A DNA stretch of 64,000 nt from Luscinia megarhynchos. Taxonomy: Eukaryota; Chordata; Aves; Passeriformes; Turdidae. This document shows positions 13,801 through 24,340 of this stretch, piece by piece. Where the stretch lies: positions 37,552,770-37,616,769 of the forward strand of contig CM067568.1 in the NCBI GenBank assembly GCA_034336665.1, given 5' to 3'. The position numbers and the translations under genes are program-made. Below the pieces are notes generated by a model that was not told the origin of the DNA, ran no database searches, and worked only from the letters and a program-made list of their open reading frames with translations. Position 1 is the stretch's first letter. The number at the start of each line of letters is the position of its first letter.

Positions 13801-14699
13801 GAAATGGTTTAAAATCTCTAATTTGCTTTTCTTTGAATGCATTTAATAGGGTATCAAGATGAGAAAATATAAATCAAAGCAGGAGCAAAAGTAAATATAA
13901 ACTATCTGACTACCTATATTAGTATATTCCATTTAGATATTATATCCATTTAGATATTGGGACTTACCCTGTGGCTTCCAGGCCTGGGCTTCTTAAAGAA
14001 CTATTCATTTTATAACCTTTGACACATAGCACTACGAGAAAAGCACACGGGATTTTTTACTCTTGCAGTATTGTATTATGCAAGCATTACTTTGTACTTA
14101 AATAGTATGTTAAAGTCATCAATCATAAAGTGATCGATCAAGATAAACATAGTTCCCCACTTTAGTGCTAGGGAAACTTAATTCCAAGAAGTAAAGTGAA
14201 TTTCCTTAGGATTTGATTACGTGCCTGAGACTAGAATCTAACTCTCTAGAGGGATGGCCCCCCTTTTTAATCATTTCTTTATTACATATTGTATAATAAT
14301 ATTTCCCAACAGGTAGGAGTAGCCATCTGCACATTCCAAAGTCATTTATAGTAAAATTGAATGCAAAGAGAAGCATATGGGAAACTGAGTGAATGATGAC
14401 TGACATCTAGTCACCTGAAAGAGAAAGCATTTCTTAATCAGCAAGATGTTAAAAATGTGTAAGAGGCTTAAAAAATTAGAAAAGTTGTGGTTTTTGCAGA
14501 TTGTTTTTTTCTGGTTATATTTCCCCTAGTATTTGCATATTGCATGATCTTGACACAATGCAGATAGGAAGCAGACATAGCAACTTACTGTTCCACTCAT
14601 TTTCTAAAATTAACCATATATTCCAGTAATATTCAATAACAGTACCTTGGTTATTGAAACTCATAACCTTTTTGCTGCTTTTATCACCTGTATTATCCA

Positions 14700-14850
14700 T
14701 AGGAGATAATTACTGCAAAGCAGCTGGCTGTTGATTTTAGAGAGCATCAATTGTTCTCCTGTCCCAGCTGTTGGCTAATAAGGACAGTCAACACATCTGT
14801 TTCAACAGCTGGTAATTAACAAAAGCCTAATTGCTGCAACTCTTTTAACA
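14700..14850. promoter_or_regulatory. Candidate enhancer: E-box and homeodomain cluster
   Basis: Three CAGCTG E-boxes (14721-14726, 14765-14770, 14806-14811) and one CATCTG (14794-14799) lie within 91 bp. They are interleaved with TAATTA at 14707-14712 and 14813-14818 and TAATTG at 14828-14833. The third E-box directly abuts GGTAATTAAC. Such tight bHLH/homeodomain packing is typical of developmental enhancers and is much denser than in the flanks. No repeat signature was seen. Activity and conservation are inferred only. Confidence 0.35.
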
Positions 14851-15579
14851 ACAGATCTATGAAAGAGTAGGGATGTGGAGGAATATTATTTACTTTGTTC
14901 TCAGCACTTTCTGTGACCAGTGCCTTTTCTCTTTTTCTACTTTGAACACCACTGCCTTTGTCTGACACACTGAATGGCAGGACAACACAATATGGTAATC
15001 CAGAGCTTAGGTTTTTCAGATCTCTGGTGCTGTTTCTTATTGCAACATTTCTTTGCTAAGTTGCAAGATAAAATGGATCAAAAGCATTTTGTGGAGTCTC
15101 ATACAATGGAGATAATCGACTACAGTATGCTTATGCAATAGGGCTGCCAATTCAGCAGCTTCCAAAAGAGAGTAATGGGCTTCCCTGTTTGTGGATAAGT
15201 TTAATAGCTCTGCACCCCTTCCCCAAAAATGTGTCATCACTCTGAAAGTGGTGGTGATTTCAGAATTTTTTTTTCTACTGTTCAGGTGCTTTGCAAAATT
15301 TTTTGTACAGTGTTTTTTTCTTTCCTCTGATGAGACCCACATATGTTGGTTAGTTTAAAAGTAAATGCCAGGTGGCACCTTGCACTACAGAAATATCATT
15401 TTATCGCTACAGAATTGGAGAGGGTTCTGCACAATGGTTGTCTAAATATCTACATTTATAGTATCAGTCATCAAACACTTATTCAAAGACGTTTCTCTTA
15501 ATTAGACTTATCCTTGGGTACAGCACACATGTAATTGGAATACTCGTCACTAAGTAGAGAATGCATGTATACAAATACA

Positions 15580-15646
15580 GGGAAATGTTAATCCCATTGA
15601 AGTCAACAGTGAACTTCTGTTGGCTTCAATGGGTCAGGATTTTCCC
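15580..15646. repeat. Imperfect 30-bp inverted repeat (hairpin)
   Basis: Arms 15580-15609 and 15617-15646 match at 22 of 30 positions after reverse-complementing, with a 7-nt loop. The conserved cores are CCCATTGAAG and CAACAG near the loop and GGGAAA at the ends. The CCATTGAAGTCAA core resembles a motif I associate with ancient amniote interspersed repeats. It may be a repeat relic rather than a functional RNA hairpin. Confidence 0.6.
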
Positions 15647-17653
15647 TGCAAAACCAAATTTTCTTAAAAGCTGGAGGCAAATTTGGCATTCATAGTGCTA
15701 CCCATGAAAAGAAAGTATTCAAGCATTAATGGATCTATGGCTGAAGTATTACGCAAGTCAGGCATGTGTTACAGATTGTGTGAAAGACTTGAGTCAATAA
15801 AATTTTCTAAGAAATAGCATTTAAAGTGGTGTTTTGAAGTGATAAACTGATGATGAAAATTGTGATTCTTTGGTAAAAGTTAGTCAAGATCACTTGATTA
15901 AACTTGCCTTACTAACATTTCAGTTGGCAAATATTTCTGTACTCTGAGTTCTTAATTGTCTGCTGGATATGCTGAAAGGTATAAAAGAAATTCTACTCAA
16001 GTGCTTGCCATTGACAGAATGCAGGTTGCATAATTAAAAATATTCTGGCCAGACAAGTTTAGTTCAACAGGTGTTCAAGTTGAGAAATGTCTAATAGGTG
16101 CAGTGAAAAAGTGGAATATATACTTTGAATGAATAAAAAACAAAAGCATTGGCTAAAATTTTAAGATAGTAACACATAAGTGTGTACTCTCGGGAATTAT
16201 CAGGAACATTTTTTTGTATACAACAATCTTTGCTAATTCAAATTATTTCTTTAGTGTTGCACAAATAAGAAGAAAGAAATAAACCTTTTGTATTAGATTA
16301 TACTGTGAAAAATTCCTGGAAGATTTGATAGTTGAGAAAAATGTTTTTCTTTTCAGTGGATTACGTTATTTTATTTCACAAGTCAACAACTTTTTAAAAA
16401 ATTATCATGGGTAACATATGCCGTTTCTCATTCACCTCCCTTACTCCAAAAATTGTAATATTACTTTTTTCCCAGTTGAAATGTAGTTGAGTCTGAGTTG
16501 CAACAGAAATTTAGGCAACTAAGCACCAAAACATACATGGGAACTGAAAAGAATGGTTTTGCCCAATGCAAAGATCTACTAGAATCTAACTGAATAGATA
16601 TGCAGTAGAAGATAACGTGATTACCTCATAAAAATTTAGTAAATAGATTTTTATCAGAAAAGAGCAGAAATCTTTAGTATCAGAACATACTTTTGAGTCC
16701 TGAGTGAAAGTAACTCATCTATACCAACAGATCTCCTCTAACAGAATAGCATCCATAGCAATCGATGGATGGATTCATCGCCTGCTGATTTGATAGGAAA
16801 GTGCCCTCTATTGAATTTTCTCCTGTACTATTTCCATCAGACAAATGTTTCCTATACAAAACTTAAATGTATGTTCTCACAAACACCTCTATTTGCTTTT
16901 CTTGCTTTAAAGCCCTTACTCTGAGTTCTACTTACTTACTTACTCAAATTATCTTGCTATATTGCTTGATAATGCATATTCATGGCTTCTCTCTTATTCT
17001 TAAATTTCCTGATAACAGATACTTTTATTCAGTAATTGTTTCTTTTATTTTCTTAGATGTAACAATTGCTTTTGAACTCAGCACTTGGGTTCTGTGTTAC
17101 TTTGTGTACAAAAATATCAGATAAATTTCAGTATGTATATCTGCTAGTCATTAATTTTCCATAAGGTGAAGACCACAAGGTGAAGTAAACAATATTAACT
17201 CTCAATCTCTTGCCTGCCTTTCCTTCTAAATCCTGTAAGAGTAATATGGTGTAATTGGGCCAATTCATATTTATAGTCCTCTACAGACTCATGACTTTTA
17301 TGAAAGATTTTTAGTTAAATTCTGATAATATGATTAGACACTGCTGCCTTCTGCAGTAATACTGTCTGTCAGGAGGTAACAGTCATACGGTCTTTGCCTG
17401 AAAGGTTTTATTTAGGAGAGCATTATCACTTAGCATCTGTAATAACCTTTGAAGCATAAATTGTTAACTCCTTTTCCCCTCAAGTTACTGCCTTGTATGC
17501 TGGTTTTTTCCCCTCTTGCAAAGCATGAATGATTTCAACAATGTATTTTCTTATGGAAAGAGCTTTTTGAAATATTACAGGGTGTCTCAATTGAACTGTT
17601 TCTGTTGGACTGGTGTCACACTGAAATCAGACAACAGCAATGAAATGACATCT
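15647..17653. other. Intronic stretch, nothing recognised
   Basis: AT-rich unique-looking DNA. The 85-codon open frame at 16867-17124 is hydrophobic, without splice signals or known domain, and is probably chance. Confidence 0.5.
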
Positions 17654-18076
17654 TCAATGGCTGGTCAAAGCCAAGGACTTTACTGTAAGGAGGAGTCTGC
17701 AATAGAGGTTGAGTGATGAAGAAAGGTTAGAAAGATTTGCCTGAGAAAGAGTCACTCCTGCATCCTTGAAATGGAGACATGGGTGACACTTGTTTAACAG
17801 CTGGGTGCCTAACCAGCCTACTGGGAATGAGAAAAATTCAGATTTATCAACCTTAATCAAGTTTATTAAGCCCTTATTAATTGACCAGTTCTCTGTACCT
17901 AGTAACAAAATTAGGATCAGGGCATGGACTTGCACAATGACATGCCACCATTCGTGTGTTCTTTCAGAGAGTTCCCTGGCATGGTTTTAACCTGCTCTCC
18001 CAGATGATGCTTTGGAACCACACTGTGTGCTAGGGCCTATGGCCCTTTGACAGTCTGCTCTTAGCAGCCCTCCCTT

Positions 18077-18720
18077 TTAGGGGTAAATGGAAGTTTTAAC
18101 ATGAATAAGGTCCTGCCAGTAGATGTCAAGGACAGAACGTAGTTTCTCGTCTTCTGTTTTCACCAATAGAGAATTGGATGCTGTGGTTAGTTTGGGCTTT
18201 GTTAGTGGAGCCTCAAAAATGTGCCAGGTGGGAGAGCCCTGAGAGCACACAGTTTCTGGCTGCTGCACAGATAAAATATGTCTGGCTGTAATACGAACTT
18301 TCTTCTGTTATTCTGCCAGTTCAGTTCCGCCCCAAACTGGATAAAACACTTTTGGGGCTGAGGTTAAAGTTGTTTTTATTGAATAGGGTCTTTGTTACCA
18401 CAAAGCTTCTGAGACAACATGACATTACCTTTTGGATCCTGTGCTGACAATTTGCTGTTTGTGGCAGATACTGACTTGAAATCATAGGTGGCCAAAGTCA
18501 TTTTTGTGGACAATGGGTTTACCGTGGGTGCTGACATTTGAAGCTTTCCCAGAGTAACCTGCCAGTAGGACTCAGACACCACCTGGAAGGTTTCTTCAGC
18601 CTGCTCCAGTTTACATGGTTGTTTCCTTCTTAATTTCCCCTAAGAAGGTTGCCAGTAAAGTTTCATGTATAGTGCAATCATCCTCATAGTATGAAGTCAG
18701 TTCTCTCAAAGTTGAGGAAA
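18077..18720 (-). pseudogene. Unidentified coding-like relic on the minus strand
   Basis: Reading the minus strand from about 18720 down, protein-like sequence continues for about 640 bp across two frame changes and only a few stops. The first segment contains LRELTSYYEDDCTIHETLL and then FLGEIKKETT. After a frame change comes KLEQAEETFQ, VVSESYWQVTLGKLQ and an S/T/K-rich stretch to a stop near 18376. After a second change it runs through PVWGGTELAE, one stop, and a 63-codon frame ending YWQDLIHVKTSIYP at 18077. I do not recognise the family. The pattern fits an old processed pseudogene or a decayed transposon or viral reading frame better than a live exon, since no splice borders match. No poly-A tract is visible at its 3' side. 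Confidence 0.35.
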
Positions 18721-19965
18721 ACATGCCTATTATTAAAGTAAATCAGAGAAGGTTTTTATCCTGTGTTTTAAGCTTACATTTTTAATCTGATATGTCTTAA
18801 GGGGGTGTATCTGTTTTCCAGTCCAGTTACCTATGGAACCATGAAGAGGTACATGGTTACAACCATGCCCAAAACAATATCCTTTATTTTACCTTCAAAT
18901 AAGACAAGTTTCTGTGTATTGCTGATGTTTTTTCCATTGTTTATTGGAATTTGCATTTTCCAAATTGATTTTTAGATGAGAAAAAAAGTATGTGATGTCA
19001 CCAAAGGCCAAACCTGAATTACAGAACATGAAGTAGTATTTCCTTTCCACAAGTCCGCAGCTGTAGAATGTATTTAATCTGAGATGAAATTAACTTGTAT
19101 GTGTTATTTTTGTATAGATTGTAAAGCCATGGCTACTGTGCAGAAATTGCTGTTTTGAATGGGTTTTTCTTTCTCTGTTAAAACAGTATTCTTGATTGTT
19201 TTCTTTTTGTGTTCTTTTCACAGTGTATTTTTTGATTTAGTAGTGAGTCAAGTATCTACCTACCTGTATAAGGAGTATATGTATATCTATTTGCTCTTTA
19301 AAGCACCCCCAACTTTTGTTCTTAATAAAATCCCTCCTACTAAAAGGTCAGTGTCTCTGCACATGGTGTGACTTATGTGCAAAGCCCAGTCCAGCTATGA
19401 GTTTGTATTTTGGAGCTGTCATCCTCAGAAGTTTTCAGGGGCCTTTTTGTCATTCACTGTGGTTATATCTTGCCTAAAACAAGATTTGCAGTATCATTAG
19501 GTAGTTATCTGTATGTACAATAGGCATGTATGATTGTATCTCTGGGATTTTTGCCTATGTATGCAAATGAATGGAAACCATAAATGAAATCTTCACTCTG
19601 GGAAGTCAATTGCAGTTTTGTGTCAACCTCACAAGGGCAGAATTCCAAATTAATCATCCTCACTCTCTAAATCATTCTTTAAAATAAACTGGTTCCAAGT
19701 GTTAGTCTCATACTCTTATCACATGCCTTGGATTGTCCTCTGAATAGATAATTTTTCCTGCAATTTTCAGTATATCAGTATATTGCTTGGAAGAAGTATA
19801 GCATATATATGGCAAATGAATAATATAGAATAATATAGAATAATATGGGAAATTATGAAGGAAGTTTGTCCCATCATATATAAGGTTAGATGAGCAAATT
19901 CTTAATTCTCCCTGAAACTTATCATGAATATTTCATATAGATACTTACATAATGTGATAATTGAT
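18721..19965. other. Intronic stretch with a short tandem repeat
   Basis: No gene recognised. A 10-bp unit TAATATAGAA is repeated about 2.5 times at 19818-19847. Otherwise AT-rich unique-looking DNA. Confidence 0.5.
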
Positions 19966-19969
19966 GAAT

Positions 19970-20135
19970 TACAGAACCTAGGTTGGAAGGGACTTAAAGG
20001 TCATCTAATTCCATTCCATCTGCTATGAGCAGAGACATCTTTCATTAGACCAAGTTGCTCAGGGCTCCATCCAGCCAGGCCCTGATCACCTGCAGGGATG
20101 GGCCCACTTCCCTGGGCAAATCTGCCTGTAATATG
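19970..20135 (-). mobile_element. CR1 LINE 3'-end fragment, inverted
   Basis: The + strand reads as the reverse complement of a CR1 3' UTR: GGTTGGAAGGGACTTAAAGG, then a segment like CATCTAATTCCATTCC, a GAGCAGAGACATC segment, AGGTTGCTCAGG-like text and GGGATGGGCCCACTTCCCTG. Divergence is moderate, and the usual ATTCTATGA tail is reduced to an AT-rich remnant near 19960. Sequence to about 20240 may belong to the same copy but is less clear. Confidence 0.85.
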
Positions 20136-20249
20136 TAGCTGTAAAAGAGAAAACTGCTTCTTAATTACTGCTGGTACAGTGAGCTTCTTCCCAATGTGGT
20201 GTGACCACCTAGTACAAGAATAAGGCACCACATCTCAGGCTTAAGGATA

Positions 20250-23225
20250 TTGTTTGCTTTTATTGTAATAAAAATAACCAGATATATACCTAGTCTCAGC
20301 AAAATTTCAATTGTATTCTTTCACTTTTTGTTTCTCAGAGCAGTAAAAAGCTATTTGGTGATTTTTTTTTTCTAATTGCACAATCTGTATAGTATTTGTT
20401 GTGGCCTGTTGCTGTTATCCCAGTCACAACAGGATCTCTTAGAAATGAACAATGCAAGCAATGTTTGTATGGTATGATAATGTATTCTCACTGGGGAATT
20501 TGTTGTGATGGAGACAAGAGTCTGAATGTCAGATAGTGGCATCTTTTACAAGTCTTCTGAAAAACTCCTTAAAAATATTAAATTAATTATAGCATAAAGG
20601 CTGAATTGATGAAGGTGATATAAGATAGACGTGAAGCACAACAGTTCTTAAAAACAACAATTCCGTTTTTGGACTAAAAAGAAGATTACTGGGTTAAACT
20701 TTTTCATTCCAATAAGAGAAAACATAAATATATTCTTTGTAAGGTAAATGAAAATTATATTACTTCAGCTCCCTGATCCAAGTTTGGCACCCTCAGACAT
20801 TTTGATGGCTGAATTCTGGAGTTCCTCTCCTTTCCCATGATATATTCCTGTTTGAATTTGCTTTTCACATACCTAGCCATTTAATAAAAAAATTTTTTTG
20901 TCAGTCGTGGAGAGAGAAGACAGACAATGATAGTCACCAGAAACATGGGTAATTCACATGACTTTGGAGCAGGGAAGCATTCCCACTTGGAGGAGTCCAC
21001 CAGGCTGCCCAGAGTGGGTTAATGCTGGGACTCAGCATTAGGTTTCTGCCTAATTCAAAACAAATAACCTAATCACATGGCTGGGGAGGAGTTCTCTCTT
21101 CTGTTAGAAATCCTGTCTGACATTCCTCAGAAATACTTCCATCTAAACCAGTGTATCTTCACAATGCAGTGAGATAATACTTTTTATATTAAAAAAAAAG
21201 AAGTCTAACTACAGATATTTATTTATACCAACAGTAGTATTAGATTGTAGAGTAAAATATTATGATTAATTGTTTCATCCTGCTGCAAACTCATAAAGGT
21301 CATGTTTGCTGTTGAGATACCTTTCCTTTGTGCCCAAAGGGTATGTCAACCCGGGTGTGGTCGTGGCAGAGGGCTGGTGAGGCTGTTAGAGTTCCCACAA
21401 CTGCCACCCTTACCCTGAAATTCGCACACACAAGTAACCCTCAGCTGGTTCCTCATTGTATTTTTTCTAGCTGTACTGACCCTCCACAGTGCAGATCCAT
21501 CAGGAATCAGTAACAAAGTGGCTCCATTTACTCCAAGTTAAGAAAATAGCTAGAAAAACTATTTCTGTTAGAAAATGATGTGTTGAGAAACAGCTTTGCT
21601 TGAATTTCTAATAATTTCAGTTACTATTCCAAACGTTTCCAGCCCAGTTTATCTCACAGAACTTTTATTTGGTAAATATTGAAACCTAAATTTCAAACTT
21701 CAAAAATAAAACATTTAATTTTTACATTTTAAATTTGGACTTATTATTTCCAAATATTTTTTAACAACTACTATAGGAAGTTCTTGTTTTACCTTTTAAT
21801 TTTTAAAATCATCGAGGCCAGCAGTTTCTTAAATGCAAGTTGAAACATTTTATCTAATTTTCTAGGTCATTGTGTCCCCTTTCCTATTGTAATGAAACAA
21901 TTTGACACCTTCAACACTGTGATTTAAAAAAAAAAAAAAAAGAGATTGCTGAGCGTGTTATTGGAGTGCTAGCCATTTTCAGTCCTCTCATGTTAGCTGG
22001 AGTCTTTTTCTTGACCCTGAAAACCTCTGATCCCCTAATTAATGAGACAAGTGCTTATATTCTTTTCTAGATCAAAGCGTCACCTACTTCTGTTGTTGGT
22101 GAAACAGTTTGATGTGTTGACACTCTGATACAGAAAATAAGATGAGCTGTTGTAATCTGCACTAAGTAGCAGCTGCAAACGTAAAAATAACAGAACGGTT
22201 AGGAGTTGGATCTCATGTGTGTCACAACATGACCTGGCATGTATGTATCAGGCAGTATGTATTTCTCTTACTGACATGATGTGTAAAAAGTAAAAGCATT
22301 AAAAATAGTATAAGATTAAAATATTTCTTCAGTTGTTTAATTTTTTTTTTCAGAGTTGGGGGTTTTTTGCATGTTCATTCTAATTCAGAATGAAAGAAAC
22401 CTTTATTTGCCTGCATAATCTCCTGCTGCCCTGAGAAGACACCTGAGCTCTTCTTATCCAGCTAGCCTGGTTATATCAGCAGAAACATACTCCTTCCTCA
22501 CATGAAATGGGAGCAATTCTCTGTTGTCTGTTTCAGGCTAGATTCCATTTCAGACTCCAGATAATGTGGGACCTAGGGCAGAAAGAAATCTTACTGCCAT
22601 TTTTCCTCTTTTCCCCTTTGCAGTTCTACCCAATATAAATGACTGAGACCATAAATTGTAGGAATTAAATTGGAGACTCCTCAGATTTCTCACCCAACCT
22701 TCTTCTAATCCACAGGAATATCCTGTGTCAGTAGAAAGCAAGATGTTGGCAGTGGCTATTAATGAGTGAAGGAATACTCTTGAATACTCTTGCATTAACA
22801 TGTATCTCAGTCAAGCCAAGGGAAATTGCACTGGTGCCCACTGTAATTGTCAGTTATAATTTCCATACAAATAAAGTACAAATAAGTTTTCCACAAGAAA
22901 GGTACTTATTAAGCAAGGAAGTTAGGTCTTAAAAAACAGGAGATCTAGAGACAAACAAAAATTGCCTGAGGTTAAGTTAATTTGCCCTTGGAAAGGAAAT
23001 TGGAGCAAACAACAGTGTAACAACTGAAATGAGAACAAGGAAAGAGGAAACATGCCACTGGTCTGAGAATGGCATGGAGTTCAGGGGTAATTCTGAATTA
23101 GGTCTGAAAGCATGTGGTTTGGATTTTTGTTTCAGCATTGGGCAATGAAGATGCCAACTTTGAGGACAAGGGTTAAGAAAAGTGAATGTATAAAAATGTA
23201 GTACATGGTAGCTGTTCAGTAGATT
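20250..23225. other. Intronic stretch, homopolymer only
   Basis: No exon or RNA gene recognised. Sixteen A residues lie at 21926-21941. The block at 22930-23225, just upstream of the recognised CR1 part, may be more of the same element but could not be confirmed. Confidence 0.5.
21926..21941. repeat. Poly-A tract (A16)
   Basis: Sixteen consecutive A residues; no retroposed body was recognised immediately upstream. Confidence 0.95.
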
Positions 23226-24340
23226 ATTGCTCTTGCATTGAGTTAATGGATGGTTTCCATCCCCAGTTCTGAAAGAGCTGGTACCTGAAATTCCAGGAAT
23301 TATAGTAAAGTTCTTTAATAAATCATATGAGGCCATATGCAGTGTAATATGACAGGGAATTAGAAGAGACAGCATCTGTATTTAGAAGGGCAAAAAGTCT
23401 AATTTTGACATCTGTAGACCAGTTAGTCTTTATTGTGAGGCTTCAGAGTAAATTTAGAACAAAAATGTTTTTAAAGCGTGGATCCATCAAGAGTGAATTG
23501 AAGTACAGTTTTCACACGAGAATGATCATGCTTCTTTCATATGATAACTGGTTATTTAGACAAGGAGACGTTTTTAATATAACCTGACACATAAGCTTGT
23601 AGGTTGTGCCATATGGAAAATTATTAATTACAGTGGGGAATGTGTATATTGTTATTTTACAAGCAGGCACAAGCTTAGTGTGGGAAATGCTGCTTGCTGT
23701 TAACTGGGTTCACCCAGTGTCTCTTGTTTGGAAGAATGGGCACGTTTAGCTCACGTCTGTCTGCAAAATGTCATGTACCCATGAAGGAGATGAGGGATTA
23801 GTCAAAGGCAATAAGGAACTAGTTAGCAGAAAGGCAGCAGCAAACAGCTTTGAAGGAAGAAATGTTAAGGTCCAAGGATTTCACTAGTGGAATTTCTCTC
23901 CAATTTCTTACCAGTTGGTGCTGAACCAGTTTTCTTTAATGCTGTCATTGAGAACCTTTGGCATGAAGAGCAGCAGTGTACCAGCAAAATTGCTCAATGA
24001 TACGGAGCTGGGAGTTGTTTTAATAAGACGTGGAGATTGTATTAATACAAAGTTGGTTCAAGCTGTCTTGCAGAAAGATTGGGATGGCCTCAAGTACTGG
24101 AAAAACAAAAGCAGTAGGGTGGAATTTTGGTGCCAAGTGTAAGGTATTATCTTTTCAAGATGAATAAGAGTTTCCATTGTCAACTGGGTAATAACTGTGC
24201 AGGACAGCAGGCTGCAGGGTGACTGTAAGCAAAAAGAATGCAAGAATGTGTCAGGTAGGAGGTTTCCAGTGGCATAAGTACAGAGTACTAAGGAGAGATG
24301 TGTTTAAATTGATCATGGTAATGAAGACCCTGCTTAGTGA
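23226..24340 (+). mobile_element. Ancient CR1 LINE remnant (reverse transcriptase region)
   Basis: Several CR1 ORF2 landmarks appear in order on the + strand with many stops and frameshifts. A GATGGTTTCCATCCCCAG-like start leads into CTGAAAGAGCTGGTACCTG (the LKELA-type motif). Next come a GGGCAAAAAGTCTAA stretch and TAGACCAGTTAGTCT, which encodes RPVSL. Further on, AGCAAAATTGCTCAATGATACGGAGCTGGGAG corresponds in pattern to the SKFADDTKLG catalytic block, with the DD motif destroyed. A CAGAAAGATTGGGATGGCCTC stretch and a GTGCCAAGTGTAAGGT stretch fit the later DLDRLE and KCKVL motifs. The 3' portion fades near 24340. High divergence implies insertion well before recent avian CR1 bursts. Confidence 0.8.

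Larger units (their letters stand above)
8161..14699. other. Intronic stretch, simple repeats only
   Basis: No exon or RNA gene recognised. Contains a 16-bp direct repeat (CAGTTCATATTTAATT at 10722-10737 and 10740-10755) and a CAAA/poly-A tract at 10839-10867. A moderately GC-richer section at about 12290-12900 carries short open frames with no domain I know. A 28-bp section near 13930-13957 repeats CCATTTAGATATT. Confidence 0.5.

Noticed and set aside
14165..14230. Possible further MIR-like tail (AAGTGAATTTCCTTAGG)
   Set aside because: Too few matching positions to separate from chance.
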